The notes under the pieces: model-generated | Told to the model about the DNA's origin: nothing | Database searches by the model: none | The model's input: the letters and a program-made list of their open reading frames with translations, nothing else | Shown: piece by piece, positions 20,580 to 33,800 of the stretch | How positions within the stretch are numbered: position 1 is the first letter of the stretch | Layout of the letters: each line of letters starts with the position of its first letter | Translations under genes and position numbers: made by a program | Origin: Protula sp. h YS-2021 | Taxonomy: Eukaryota > Annelida > Polychaeta > Sabellida > Serpulidae | Assembly (NCBI GenBank): GCA_949752745.1 | Contig: OX457027.1 | Coordinates: 56,238,053 to 56,302,052, forward strand | Length of the DNA: 64,000 nt | Reading direction: 5' to 3'

Positions 20580-20880
20580 GAGGGGGGGGGGGGTAAGTTG
20601 GTATCATATGTGTTACCATGCACGTCCAAAAAATATGCGGAGAGGGGGTGATTTTGAGGTCAGACGCGGTCCACAGGGAGTGCCAGTTTCGTTAAAAAGT
20701 TGATAAGTTTCATTTAGTGCTCCGAATTACCTACAAAAAGGGACTTCTTTCATAATTATACTCTGAATTTGGCTAAAAAGGGGATTTTATTTCTAGCTTA
20801 GCACTGTGCGTTTAGGGGTCATTCGAAAAAACAACAGACAAGTACGGTAACCAATTCAGAGCTTTTGCGAAATGAAAGTT
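20580..20880 (+). repeat. Dispersed repeat family, copy 1
   Basis: Shares with 39650-39935 the ordered phrases ATATGTGTTACCAT, GAGGTCAGACGCGGTC, CCAGTTTCGTT and TGTGCGTTTAGG.GTC. An inverted third copy lies at about 34850-35050. No coding potential. Confidence 0.65.
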
Positions 20881-22120
20881 GGAAATTGATCAAACGATGG
20901 GCAGCCTGAAATAAACGTCGGAATGACGTCTCAAAGATGATTGGGGTGCTAACCTAACCTGATTCTCCATCTTTTACACCATTCCCTTCCTCCAACCCCA
21001 TGTTTTCTATATTTCTTGATCGTGGTGTAACAGTCCACCCAAAAACTGAACTTGCGTCCGAACAATGGCAATGAACGCCACTATATACAGACACAATCAT
21101 TCTCTTGTTCGAAACCAATCAGCTGCGAACAGGCATGTAATTACCATTAATCAAAAGTATTAGCTACAGGCAATAACTAAAGCCTTTCTGGAAAAGTCCA
21201 CAACAGCAATCCCGATGGCCAGTGCAATCATTCACACGATCAGTTCCGAAATCAGGAAGACTTCTGCAGCCCCTCTTCCCTCCCCCTCCCACCCTACCTA
21301 CGTTTCTTCTCCGTATACGATCCCATACGCTATACGACTCCTCACAGAGTGTTATAGCGATCCTCGCTAACATCAGGCATAATCGTTCGAAAAAAAAGGC
21401 TTGCGCATGAGTAGATTTGCTGATTTGCTCTAAGGTTCAGCGCATTGCGGTGATAGAAAACTGTACGGACACCGTAGCTGTTCGAGGTCAGTTTGTTTGT
21501 AGCGAAGAGAACGGACGTCATAGGAAGGGGGGGGGGGGGAGAGGGGAGGAGTCTCCTTGAGTTCGCCAAAGCTTACTGCAGAAGGCACAGATATCCCACA
21601 CAGGTCGGGTGGCAGCAATCACGGCTATAATGACGTGACCGTGAGAGCGATAATAGGGCGTCTTATAAGATGAAATAGACGTGGCCCCGTGAACACTTGG
21701 TTTGCACCTCCGCTGTGTCCTAGCCTGAAACTGTAAGACGAATGTGTTTCGGTTTTGTTTTTTTTTGGTTTTTTTTTTTGTTATTAGTTTATCGTTGCTG
21801 TTAACGTCAGCCATTCAAATCAGGTTTAAGCCAAGTTGTGAATATATTATTTACCTCTATATTTGTTTATCTGTTATTGATTTATTTTATGAATTTATGT
21901 TCATAGTGATCACTCCCTGGATATGTAACACCAGTGAAAAAATATATTTGGATACAGTCAACATGTAAAAAAAACCGTCAATATACCACAGTAGTGACAA
22001 TGGGACACCACACCTGGCTAAGCCGAGGTTCGCTAAGTGAGTCAAGTTTCTCTTACCACTACTCAAACATGAACACACCGCGAACATTTTGCTACTTAAG
22101 ATGTTCAGTCTTGTATTACT
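20881..22120. other. Non-coding, nothing recognised
   Basis: Contains a G-run near 21528-21539 and T-runs near 21760. Short open frames show no recognisable domain or splice context. Confidence 0.4.
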
Positions 22121-22280
22121 ACAACTACTACTGCTGCTACTACTGCGAGTAGTAGTAGTATCATTGTTATTACTATTACTAGTACTAGGAGTGGTTGTAT
22201 CATTACTGTTATTACTACTACTGCTTTCACTCCTATGCTAGTAGTAGTATCATTGTTATTATTACTACTACAACTACTAG
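22115..22280. repeat. ACT/AGT trinucleotide-rich patch
   Basis: Imperfect ACT and AGT triplets in both orientations, with two near-copies of GTAGTAGTATCATTGTTATT. Confidence 0.75.
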
Positions 22281-22803
22281 CGATATTTAACACTTGACAA
22301 GCCTTTGGCTTGCAAGAGTTATATGAAATTGTGCGAGCAAAATTCGTCCTTTTTTTTTTCTTCTTGACAGTTTTTCCGATTTTTTGTGTCTTCTTCTTCT
22401 CTAACACTATGGGCCCTAGGACCATGAAACTTGGGACTTATGAAGAGCTTGATATGAACATGTGCATGTCACTTTTTATTTTCGTCTTTGATTTCGTTTT
22501 CTTTGTTAAAACGCCATGTGAAAAGAGTGTATTTTTTGCAAGTAAATGCGTAGCATTTAATGCACAACACAGAACACAGTTGCTGAGCTTTGTGCGAGCT
22601 CTCACTGCGCAAACAGATAACACTGCCTGGTCAGTCAATAAAAGCTTAAGTCAACAAAAGCCAAACACTACTCGGCTTATAAGACGTATTCAAGCTGTGT
22701 TGTTTGCAATATATTATTCAAGAAATAACCCACTGAAGGAAGAATTTTTGCGTTTTAATTTTTGTCAAGTGTTTAACATTTCGCTAGCGGAATGAGCCTC
22801 TAG

Positions 22804-22887
<84 letters not shown>

Positions 22888-22888
22888 T
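22804..22888. repeat. (TTA)n microsatellite
   Basis: About 28 uninterrupted TTA units. Confidence 0.95.
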
Positions 22889-23514
22889 GATAAGAAATGG
22901 CTATGACAAACTGAGCAAGTGGCCAAATCCTAATCCATATGTGTAATTATTCCAAATGCTTGCTGAAAAGAGTTAAAAAAATGCGAAGAAGCGAAACTTT
23001 GACATGTGTTGATATCAGTGTTTGGCAGATGAATAGAAGGAGGCTTTTTTGGGAGGGGGGAAGGGGGTGTGATCTATGTATTTCCCCTGGGGTAAATTCC
23101 GTATTGTTCGTGACATTTAAAAGAATGACAGCATAAACGGGCTACTTACAAAAACTTGTACATTTTTTCTATTCTCTTTATTGTGTAACTCAGCAAAAAA
23201 AGTAACAAGTGTTGAGAGAAAAAGAGAAGACAAAAAGTACCACAGTGTAGAAAATAATAGTACAGTAATCTATCCAGAGGAGACCAGGTCCTAATTTACA
23301 AACTTAAGTTTTAATTCAGATACAGAGTTATAATCTAGACATATTAACACTGTCGCAAGATAAGTATTTATTTAATTTCGTCCTTATTGTAAGGTGTCAA
23401 TGGATATTGCATTATAATATATATTATTGTTTTGTATTGCTTCCATTTAAAAATGGTCTCCGAATTAAGATCCTCCTTGGTTGATCCCTAAAGCGCTTGC
23501 TTCAGAGTTAACAC

Positions 23515-23878
23515 TGCACACTATGGCGGTAAAAAATTTCACGGCGTCCGCGCTCCAAAGGGTATTGTGTATCACTTTGGTACATATGTGCGATAAGAAT
23601 TAAATATTTAATATATATACTAGAAAATATTTAATTCTTTGGCGAACCACTTTTTATGTCATCCAAGTCATTACTATTTTGTGCAGGTACTTTTTAGTAT
23701 TCTGAAAATAAATTACACATTTTGCACTGACATACATTAACTTTACGAACCCTGTCATTAATTTTTTCGCGTTCTACAATAGAAGTTGTCTCAAGGCTAT
23801 TTAAATAATCACGAGAAAAAAATTACAACATGTAGGTTTTTGTTATTTTTTGGGACGAATATACCGTCAGAGTACATA
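23515..23878. mobile_element. Degenerate copy of the 130-626 TIR element
   Basis: Starts ACACTATGGCGGTA and ends ATATACCGTCAGAGTACATAG, mutated forms of the 22-bp end repeats at 130-151 and 605-626. Internal phrases such as GCGAACCACTTTTTATGTCA also match. Confidence 0.6.
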
Positions 23879-24659
23879 GCACTGAAAAAAGGCGGCATTT
23901 TGCTGGGTTGAATCGATATTATTTTATTGGTTACATGCTGGCCAGCTTGCATTCCTCGACATTAAAGCAGTTAGTTATTCAGTAGTATTGCATTAAGGCG
24001 TTAAGTAAGCAGAGTCATATTGTTCATTCGTTGCCTAGATACGTCTTATTGACAGGGCTTAATCAGCATGCATGAAGCTCCTCTGAAGTTCAGTTAATTC
24101 ATATGTCCTCCCGCCCGCACCTCTCATTGACTCGTAAATGAATTAATCCGTGGTCAAAGCAACACACCTGGTAAAATTTTCCCAAGGCAAAGGCACAGAA
24201 ACTGACCAGCAACGGTACTGCGCATTGAATCATGCCAAAAGACAGTTCATCTGGCGCGGATCCATCATTTTCACCAATATCCCCCTTCAACTCCAACCCC
24301 CCCCCCACCCCAACCCTCATGGAGGGAGGGGATAAAACGAGCAGGCAGGCTGGGGGCCTGGGTGTGTTGTAAGTCTTTGCTATGACCTGGCGTATTCTGA
24401 GCGTAAGCAAACATAACTTTTTAACAGACCTTTTTTTACTTCATAACAGCTAATGTTCGCTTATCTCCACCGTCTGTTAGGGCGTTGTTGTCGGACTGGG
24501 TGTTGGAGAGGCACGGAGACAGGCGGTGGCACTTACAACTTCTGTTGGTGTCTTGGCTCCACACCACCCCACGTAATCCTGGCACCATTGGCTTGCCAGG
24601 GCTGCTGTGACCGAATTAGCAGAGCGTCGATTTGGCTTATGCGTTTCTAGCTAGATTAA

Positions 24660-24870
24660 CGGGGTTACTACTACCCTCTTCCTTTGTGAGCATGTTCGGG
24701 AACTAAGTGGCGTTACCCATCTGGGTAGAGGCATAGATTTAGCAGGAAAGAGCCAAGTGGCTCTACCCACTTCGGTAGCAGGGTTAGCAAGAGTGGGTGA
24801 TTCCCTTGCGGCTCCACCCGCGTGGCTCTATCCACGTGGCCTTACCCACGAGGGTTATCCCTCTGGCCTA
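24660..24870 (+). other. Element 3 leader: short hairpin cluster
   Basis: Several dyads built on the same words, for example AGAGCCAAGTGGCTCT (24749-24764), plus CCACCCGCGTGG and CCACGTGG. The trailer of the same element reuses the arms AGAGCCA and TGGCTCT at 28154-28177. Confidence 0.55.
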
Positions 24871-25122
24871 TATCCCTCAGAGGTTGTGCCTCCCCACCTT
24901 CTTTCCAGGTGTGGATAGCAGAGAAGGTAGAATAGGGGCAAACAGGAAGGGGTTTGTTGCATGAAGGCCGCAAAAAGGCCAAGTCGAACCACTCTGTGTC
25001 TTCAGAGACAGTCGCCAAGTTAGACACGGAGGACAGAGGAGAATCGGGAGACACCTGACGCACAGTTCTCCTGTCGACGCCTTTCCATATGGAATACTGC
25101 GTCTGAGAGCGCAACTGTAACT

Positions 25123-26230
25123 GTGAAGAATGCCAGTCAGCGACTCGCCTGTTATGATTATCCGGGAGAGCTAGGTATCCCCCTGCCGCAAAATTTGAAG
25201 CCACAAGTGTCACCCCCTCCCATGAGCGCTATCGCAAAGTCGAGCCAGGGGGTGAATCCCGAACGAGCATTGGAAAGAGAAATGGCAGCGATGAGAACGT
25301 TGCGAGAACAGACAAAAGCCCAGCTGGTCTCTCTTCATGCCCTCATCACGAGTAAAGCCCCACCTGCGGCAGTAACGTTGTCAGGACCACAAACAAGTGA
25401 TGCAGAGGCAAGTGACAAGGAATCGGAACTGGCTTGAGAACACAGTCTCGAGCCACTGTCCCTCTCCTGGTCACCCTCAGAGACATAGGCTAAGGGTTTT
25501 TGCCAGTGAAAGATGGCCAGGAGTTCATGATGATAAAGAGCCGTTGCATCCAACATCAGGTATTGGGAGATGGGCTCTGATGACGAGTTTCAAGAAATAG
25601 AAGTGGAGGAACTGACCCCTCCGATCTGCTCCTAGATGGATTGCGATCGCCGAAAAAAGGGCAGCGGTGTTGGAGGGACCCAGCGGCGGCGGGCTCACAC
25701 CCACACACCCAATTCGGCCGATCTCACAGAGTGTAGAGCCAGAACAAGAGGCATTCCTGGCTCTGACTATTAATGTGGGAGTCGCGAATGCGGTAGTGGC
25801 CAGACAGAGAGAATTTCAACAGATGGACTCGGTTAAAGGCAAGGACATGGCGCGACCCCACCCTTGCAAAAAAGTGGGGGTCATTCCAATCAGGTCGCTA
25901 AAGCAATCTGCGAAAAGAACAGTGCGGATAGAAAGAGTAAAACCAGACTCGGATATCCCCCTTGTGGAAAAACACGCTAAAATCCTGGAGTGGCTAGCCC
26001 GTCAAACGCTGAATAATACCTCAATGCAGGAACATACGCTAAAGGCACTCGAGGAGGCGATAGTGCAAAGGGGGATATCCGATCCAGTGGTGTTCAGACT
26101 CATAGAGTGCCTTTCAGTAGATACTCGGGATACAGTGAAGATAGTGGCAAATCAACTAATTTCGATGGTACAGTTGCGTAGGGAAGCCTTCTTGTTGCAT
26201 TTATGGTACTCGGTCAAAGAAGCTGGCTAA
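25123..26230 (+). pseudogene. Gag of DIRS element 3, broken
   Basis: Two open pieces can be read. The first, 25123-25437, contains GELGIPLPQ, matching GQLGIPP in the element 1 gag, and a helical Gln/Leu part. The second, 25667-26230, contains EQEAFLALTINVGVANAV and RVKPDSDIPLVEKHAKI. It also has RLIECLSVDTRDTVKI, each aligned with the element 1 gag in order. Stops and shifts lie between. The N-terminal cysteine cluster is not found. Confidence 0.75.
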
Positions 26231-26499
26231 GACGCCCCTATGTGAGAGCTGGTTCAAGCACGGGTCGCTTTAAGAGGCAACGCAGAGGATAGAGGAGTGC
26301 TCCACAGTCACACCACCACTCTTCAGAAGCTAAGAGACAGAGACAGCAAGATGACAGCACCACCAGTCACCATGTCTCGCAGCAATACAGGTAGCAACAA
26401 ACCACTTCACCGTATGGAGATGAAGGACGCATCCCCATGCGATTCTGTTCCTTGATCACAAGAAATAAAGGAGCTACTGTAACTGCAAAGACTCTTAGC

Positions 26500-27620
26500 C
26501 CGTAGGTGGAAGGCTAGGCTTAGGCTATTTCTGCATAGAAATGGGGGCGCCTTGTCGGGTAGTCAATTGGCTCCGACAGGGCTCTTCCCTTCCTTGTAAG
26601 AGGCACAACCCTACGGTGGCTCTCTTCTTCAAAGCTACGAAACAAAGCTACAGCCAGAACTTCGAGCAGAATCAGGATGTGCAAAATATAGTGCGATAGC
26701 TACTTAGTAAAATGACTATGTAGAAAAAGCCAGACTCCAAAGGGAAAGGGTTTTTCAGTCGGATATTTCTGATTTCCAAGAGAACAGGGGCTGAACCAGA
26801 GCTAAACCAATTTCCCCGTACCAGCACTTTTCAGATAGATACTAACCAGTAAGCAAAGAAACATTACAAGATGTTAGTTGGGGGACGTCAGTAGATTAAT
26901 CAGATGCGTACCTCCACATCACAATAAGCCTGAAGAGCCGCAAAAAGCAGTGATTCAGTGAAGGGATCATAATAGGCTAGTGGTCATGCCCTCGAAAGAC
27001 CTGCAGTGGTGGATATCCCAAGAAAGCCTGTCCCGGGGTTATCCATTCAGGTATCCCCCGGCTATTGATTCAGACAGACGCCTCATTCAAGAGGTGGGGT
27101 TTCTGCTTCAAAGGAAAGCTGTGGACGGGCACCTGCCTCACCCTAGTTTTAAGACCATGCATATGCATTGGTTAGAATTCAGATTTGTGTGGCTGTAAAT
27201 CACTCAGCTGCTCCCCATTCTGGAAAACAGGTCAACAAATGTGATGCTGGACAACTCAACAGTAGTGGTTTATATCCGCAAGCAAGGAGGCAACTATTCA
27301 GTCGAGCTAACTGAGCTGACAGGGCAAACACTTTGCCTAACGAGAAGTCACGGGATTTGGCGCTCAGCAGACCAAATAGCCCGCAGACTAAATGTGATGG
27401 CAGACCTGACCTCCAGAGTGGGCAGAGTGGTACATATAGAGTGGTGCCTGAACCAAGACTCTTTTCATTGGACAGTGGCTCGGTCTTCGTGGGGTCCCCC
27501 TACCCAGCTATGTCTACTCCTGTCCAGACCCTCAAATGTCAGTGGTCCGAACAAGTGCTGTATGCCTTCCCACCACAGACCCTCTTAAAACAGTTGCTCC
27601 TCAGAGCCCTGATGTTCTAA
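26500..27620 (+). pseudogene. RT-RNase H of DIRS element 3, internally deleted
   Basis: The RT N-terminus is visible near 26510-26600 (EMGAPCRVVNWLRQGSSLP), and FFSRIFLISK near 26750. A block around 26880 resembles the SIDLSDAYLHI region with stops. The sequence then jumps to the RNase H region at 26998-27580. There LDNSTVVVYIRKQGG and LNVMADLTSRVG carry two of the expected acidic residues. The YLDD active site is absent. Confidence 0.75.
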
Positions 27621-27779
27621 GAGAGCAGGCTTATCCTGATAGCTCCGTGGAAACCAGAGACTCTGTGGTTCACTACACGGTACAAAGTAGAGATGTGCCT
27701 GCAAATCCCTTGCCATCGGGGACTTCTATATCAACCACATTAGAAACTTCACTGCATTCCTCACCTACTAGACCTACGG

Positions 27780-28130
27780 GTGTGGTACCCAACCCTACCT
27801 TCCTGGTAGATCAAGGGTTCTCAGATGTTGTAATAAAGAAAATGGCACAAATGCATAAGCTATTCACATCTAAGATCTATCGATCACAGTGAAATAAGTT
27901 TTAGATCAGGTGAAAAACAAAATTTTGACCAATTCAAGGCTTCCCCGGGAGTCATAGCAGATTTTTTTCTTACACGAAGAGTTGCGCCTAAGGCCTTCCT
28001 CCAATAAAGGGCTATGTCAGCGGTAGCAGCAATGCTCAAACCAGTTCCTGGCTACGGTCTAAGGGCTACGACTGCTCGATCTCCAAATAAATGAAACATT
28101 TTAAGTTAGAGTCCCACTTCCAAAAGGAGG
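27780..28130 (+). pseudogene. N-terminal fragment of DIRS recombinase, element 3
   Basis: NPTFLVDQGFSDVVIKKMAQ and SKIYRSQ match the start of the element 1 recombinase (VSDQSFLKNKGFSKQV, KVYRSQW). The frame then breaks with several stops. The Arg, His-x-x-Arg and Tyr motifs are missing, and the trailer with hairpins follows directly. Confidence 0.7.
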
Positions 28131-28511
28131 GGGAAACAAGTAAGCAAATCGGTAGAGCCACATCAAGTAATGGCTCTTCCCACATGGCTATACCCATTAG
28201 CAACTTGGACTCTTATGGCTAGAGCCACCCCAAGTGTATGTCTCCACCAAAGTGGTCGGAGCCATGTGGTCAGCTTGTTGCAAAATTAGAGGCATCCTTG
28301 TGTGTAGTTTCATTATAGTATATATATATCATTTTGGTATATATGATATTGTGCATCGAGTTTGTTAATTCGTTGAAGACTCATTAAAAACCTCACAGGT
28401 ACTTCGATGCCTTTTATTTTACTCGTGTAATACATGTATCAGTAAAAGTGCAGTTCGCATTGAAAGAACTGCCTAACGGGTTTTACCCCCAACACCGTTT
28501 TCTAATCCCGT

Positions 28512-28602
28512 CTAAAGGTGGAGATAAGCTAACGTTTGCTTTTGCTAAGTAAATGTATCGTTTCATTTCATAAAACTCTTTTATTATGAGTAAAAGTGTA
28601 GT
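28512..28602. repeat. ICR of DIRS element 3
   Basis: AAAGGTGGAGATAAGC...CTAAGTAAA meets TATCGTTTCATTTCATAAAA...GAGTAAAAGTG. This is the same two end sequences, in the same arrangement, as the reverse complement of the element 1 ICR. Confidence 0.75.
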
Positions 28603-28880
28603 CTACCTTTGGACCTTCTTATACCCGCCCTAATCTATCCCGATTCAAACTCGCTTAGCCGGAGGGGCACTGAGATAAAAAAATGGAATGTGGGCAATGG
28701 GTTGTCACTGAGTCTTGAACACTCGAGTGTTTCCGGTTTTGCCTAAAAAGGCAATTTTTCAGTATTTATTTTCACTGTACGCCTGCAAGAATAGAAAAGT
28801 TTAATTCACAATTTATGTATCGATTACCGCAAATGAGAGGAATCTTTAAAAAGCGCTTTGTTTCACGAAATGTAACGATA

Positions 28881-31800
28881 GTTTGCTAAAACACTATAAC
28901 TTCTCCTCAACCTGATAGTGTGTAAAATGTCAGAACATTTTAATAATATTCAATCTTTAATTTAATATTTAATTTATTTCTTAATCGATTTAAAAATCAA
29001 CAAGAATTGACATCTGCATAATTTCTGTTTTATAGTGTAACATTTTAAACGCTTGGTTATATAGTTACACAAAAGTAGCATGTGCAAAACGTTCCACAAT
29101 TCTTGAAATTAATATCTGATATCCAAGTCACATTTAATCAGGTTTTGGTTGGCTAAATATAACATTCGGTATTCTGTATCTCTAATTAATATTTATGTGT
29201 GTAAAATCGACAGCTACAGGAAGCTGCAGTTTGCAAAAAACTAAGAAAATACGTCACAAAAAACGTTTTGCAAGGAGACCACAGAGACACAGATAGACGG
29301 ACCCAGCATAGCTACATTTCTTGCACAAACTTTGACCAAAACCTAAAAGAGAGAGACAGCTGGAACCCAAAAAAGTAAAAAGTGTCTAAATAGAAACAAA
29401 ATCAAAAATTAAATGGTAAATTACATACTGATAGATATTAAACCAACATGTTAAATACCAAATCGACATGAGATGATGATCTTGCTCATTTGAAATTTTT
29501 AATATTGAGAGGGTTTTTTAAACTATTTAAGATACATAACAAAACTCTCAAGTGACGGTGCTCAGGTGCCGTCAGAGTAACAGAGTATGAACTGGCACAT
29601 GGTGGAAAGTTGATGAAAATTTTACTTTTAACTGTCTTCACTGTGTTAAGTTTCAAAAGGCTTAGTTTCTGACAATTTGTGTGTGTCCATTTTGGCCAAT
29701 TTCAAAAAATAACGTGATATTGTATACCTGATACATATTTTCACTGTGTCAACTTGAACAAGTGACGGTGCCCAGGTTACGTCAAAGTAACAAAATACGA
29801 ACAAGCACTGCTATTCTATTAATATACGACAGACGGCTGGGGAATATTATAATTCTGTTATTGACTATTTTACATGAATCCACATTTAGCTTAGAGACAT
29901 TTTGTCGAACGACATTTTGTCAAAATTTGTAACGTCTTAATATATTGGGATATTGGCAAAATATAAAAATGCAATCAAAAGTTTTTAGTGGCAAATTGTA
30001 ATCAGATGAATGAAAGACTTAGCGCTTAATGCCATCACAATCCAGAGTAATTCTTACAACTATACTCGAATTGTGTAGCTTAAATTAACAATTAGAACAG
30101 TACAATAGTGACTTTCAAGTGCGAAACAGTGCATAAGTGTAAATCAATAAAATGTGTTTTGTACATTTTTGCGGAAAAACGAAAAAATACCGCCCTCTCT
30201 CAATAAAAAACAGCAATTAAGAAATTATAAATTTTGACATATGTATCGGGTTTCACTTCCGACAAAATTTCCTTCAACGAACTGTCTTTGACCAAAATCT
30301 CTTTAGTCAAAAAATGTCTCAATACCATTTTACAATCGCCAGCAGTAATTCCAATCTGAACTGCTTATTCTGGCTTGTGTTCATTCCATCTACGGCACCA
30401 TGGTTTAATGAGATGCAAAGCTACCTTAACCACTTTCATTTTGTTAATGGTGAAGTCAAGCGTGCTCCCCCAATACATAAACGAATCGAGTCTGATTATT
30501 TATGCTAACGCATTTTAGCGTGTCTGGCGTATATTGGCTGTTGTTCCAGTGTGAAAATTATACAGATAACACATTTAATTTCCACATAACACTGTATTAT
30601 TTAAAAGAGTAATTCTGAAGCAAAATAAGAAATCATATATGTTTGGGAATGCTATTCCAGAATAAAATGTAAAAATTTCTTGCATAAAAGTTTAAAAGGT
30701 TGAGTATACAGTTTCTGAGGATCCAGGAAAATTTCCCACGCGAAAAAGTTCTCCTTCTTTTCTGACAGTGTATGAAAACATCCCTGCCGAAAATTATCCT
30801 CTCCGCTGATGTTATTCATGTATGGACTTTTTTTGTGAGGGCGCAGTAGCGTAATATTTAATTATAGTAATAAGTATACTCTGCTCCTTTCCAACATACA
30901 ATTAAGAGCAACAACTTAAAGTGTGGGTTCTCACTTGATTTTCTTTAAGTAATCAATATAAAGATGTGGCGTCACCGTTTTTTTTCCTGAGGTGTCAGAT
31001 ACTTTAATCTCAGCGTGGAGTGTTGAGTAAGTATTAATGTGGATGAGGATTAATGAGATTATGGTTTTGTTGATTGCAATTCGTATAAATTAACGACATT
31101 ATGTGATCAGCGTTTCATTGATTGCAATTATGTTATGTGTTGTTCTTGCTATGAAATCAAATAATATAGGCGGAGTAGTAGATAATTATAATTAATTACG
31201 CTTCTTTCATGTTGGTTTGTATTACTTTTTTACAATAAAAGAAACACTTATTCAACTGAATCATACATTTCGAGCAAATTTAACCAAATTTGTAGTAGGT
31301 TTTTTTCGCAAAAATGGCGATCGGTTCGTCAAATTGGCGAAAATGGTAAAATTCCGAAAACAAAATAAAGAACAGTTATTCCCTAAGTGAGACATATTTA
31401 TGCATAAATGTTACTGCGATCAGATGAAAAATGAAAGAGAAGTAGCAAAACAAACAAACTAACTAACTAAGAAAACTTTACAGACGGGCGGAGAATGTTT
31501 TTCATTTTCATCACGTCACAACAAAAATTTGATAGCATACCTTGATTTTCAAGGAAAATGGCTGTGGTATTTTGAAGTTGATTCTATCAAAACTGTGGGA
31601 GATGTAAAAAGAATTTCAAATTTACTTATATTGAGACCATTTCGAACTTTTGGTGGAAAATTGCCAAAATTGGACTTCAGCCAAATAATCACAATCTGAC
31701 GCAAGATTCTGTGAAGCTGGGGATCACTGAACTAAGGACGGACGGACAGATGACAGAGGCCCCATACTAGGGGCATAGCACATGTAGCCAATGACCATCT

Positions 31801-32940
31801 GTGCTAAAAAGAAGGTTATTTGCCAAATAGTGTGTGCTAAAACTATAAATATATGTTTTATGTGGTATAAGCTTATAAATTTTATCACAAGTAATCCAAA
31901 GCAGTTTGTATAAGAGTAATAAGTAAGATCTATGGAAATTATTTGTAACGTCAACCTTGACATTATTCATTTGTTACAGAATTCCCAAACAATCGTTCAA
32001 GTGCTGAACATTTCAGGGATACAATCAAGGCCTTCACACTGAAGTTATTTGTCAGAATATCGTGCTTTGTAAACTTATCGTACTTAAACTGTAATGTCAA
32101 TTCAACTTCCGTAAGTTATTTGCATTTTGCATTTTTCCATAAAGAAAAAGATACCTCTTCATTAAGAAATAATAGTTTTCATTCATATATTCTGTTCTGT
32201 GGGCTATTTTCTCAAAATTGGAATCTTTTGGATTTGCACTTTCACTTTATGCCTAATCAAATACAGGATCCAAAGTCTGCAAGTGGTTTTAGTTCTGGGA
32301 TAAACCAGGCATTGTTTCTATAGACTGTGCTAACACCTGTTTCTATATGCAATGCTATTTTCTGGGTAGAAGTCATTATTGAATAATTACATACTAATTT
32401 TAATTGCATTAAACTGAAACTTCAATTCAAGTAAGCCTTGAACTTTAGTACAATAATAAACTCAAATGCGCGTTAAATGGACATCATAAGAAAAAAGATG
32501 CTTTGACTACCATATTAAGCACTTTAGAATAGTCGGAAACATTACATGTTTATAATAAACAAATGCAAAGCCATTCGGAAGTGAAGCTACAATAAATATA
32601 AAAGTATATGTTCAAACTGAAAGTATAACCATATTTGCAACTTAATATGTAAATTTAAATAAAAGCCGATTCCTGATTTAAATGCTTATATCATCATTAT
32701 CTGTGATGTATTTATTGATATCCAATTTTATGCGTTTGTTACAGCAATAAATGTCTTAGGATACATGATAATTAAAACACGGGTAGTATTTCTGAAAAGT
32801 TGATTTTGGCTTCCATGCGCAACATGAAAGTTCAACGCTTAAAAAAACATGACTCTCTGTGTGCGTTGCTTTTTTTTAATCAAGTCATTTGTTATTATTG
32901 GAAATAAATAAACAAATAAACAAGCCAGCAATGGAGAATT
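28881..32940. other. Gene-free AT-rich stretch with old repeats
   Basis: No exon recognised. CAAGTGACGGTGC.CAGGT.. recurs about 212 bp apart (29552 and 29759). A GGACGGACGGACAG tail at about 31735 ends a dispersed repeat containing GGCGAAAATGG. The remainder shows nothing definable. Confidence 0.4.
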
Positions 32941-32944
32941 ATTA

Positions 32945-33344
32945 ACAAATAGTCGTAAAAACTATGATTGTTACTTTACTTCGACCCCTTCCCTGAACCA
33001 CTGTTATTACTCCATGAAACCTTCTGTAGTGTAGTTTGTTCAGAAGGACTGTCTTTTCTGTGGCCATTGGTAAGCCCGGTAAAGATTCCATTTTGGCAAG
33101 CTTCATGAGTTGAGGGGGGCAATAAATTGAATGGCGTTGACATTCCTCGTAAACATTGTGACGTTTCATCATGATCTCGGATCGCATCGGTTTTTTTACA
33201 TTCTGAGCCAGACGGAGTTATCCCCACCGAAGGAAGCAGAGAGAGTAAAATTAGAGAACCGAGCTCTCTGGCAGGATATAGCTATGGCGGCTCGTCCTCG
33301 ATGCCCCTACTCACGAATCACAACCAGCCGGGTAAAGTGGTGGC

Positions 33345-33387
<43 letters not shown>

Positions 33388-33780
33388 ATTTCTCGCTTCC
33401 ATCCATCAAGGCAATTGGGGAATAGGTTGGCATAACTGCAAACCTGTAGACAACCTAATTCCTAACTGAACCATTAGAGCAACCCTGCTAGAAGACAGTG
33501 TGGATGCCTAGGGTGAAGCCAGATTCGGACATTCCCCTAGTAGAAGGAGGCGAAAGTGCTGAAAAGCTTGGTTCGCAGACACTTAATCTAACTTCAAAGC
33601 AGGAATACACTCTCAAGGCATTGAAAGAGGTTCTGCCCCAGAAAGAATTGTCAGATCCAATGATTTTTAACAATAATTGAGTGTATTTCGATGGCTCCCC
33701 GGGATACGGCAAGGATAGCGGTACACAAACTCACCTCCATGGTGAAACGTCGAACTGTCACATGAACATAGTCAGTGTCT
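32945..33780. pseudogene. Scrambled DIRS fragments (gag and RT)
   Basis: Three DIRS pieces are out of order. On the minus strand, 32970-33110 reads AKMESLPGLPMATEKTVLLNKLHYRRF, like MESLLGLLVATEKTVPLGRLHYR of the element 1 RT. On the plus strand, 33215-33310 reads ELSPPKEAERVKLENRALWQD, which is gag C-terminal. After a GA repeat, 33500-33740 reads MPRVKPDSDIPLVEGG, a more upstream part of gag. The order is therefore inverted relative to an intact gag. Confidence 0.7.
33350..33384. repeat. (GA)n microsatellite
   Basis: About 17 GA units inside the scrambled DIRS fragment. Confidence 0.9.
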
Positions 33781-33800
33781 ATGTTCATGTGACAGTTCGA
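33750..33800. repeat. Perfect 22-bp hairpin
   Basis: Arms 33750-33771 and 33779-33800 (CGAACTGTCACATGAACATA and its complement) around a 7-base centre, with no mismatch. It sits where the gag similarity stops, so it looks like a rearrangement or foldback junction. Confidence 0.85.

Larger units (their letters stand above)
24429..28880 (+). mobile_element. Decayed, internally deleted DIRS element (element 3)
   Basis: Plus-strand DIRS relative. The left end (24429-24472) is the complement of the same terminal sequence as in element 1 (CTTATCTCCAC). The right end closes at about 28880 with CACGAAATGTAACGATA, and an ICR is at 28512-28602. Gag, RNase H and part of RT and YR can be read. The YLDD part of RT and the catalytic half of YR are missing, so it cannot move on its own. 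Confidence 0.8.

Noticed and set aside
22105..22425. Asn/Thr/Val-rich frame on the minus strand
   Set aside because: Driven by ACT/AGT triplet repeats.
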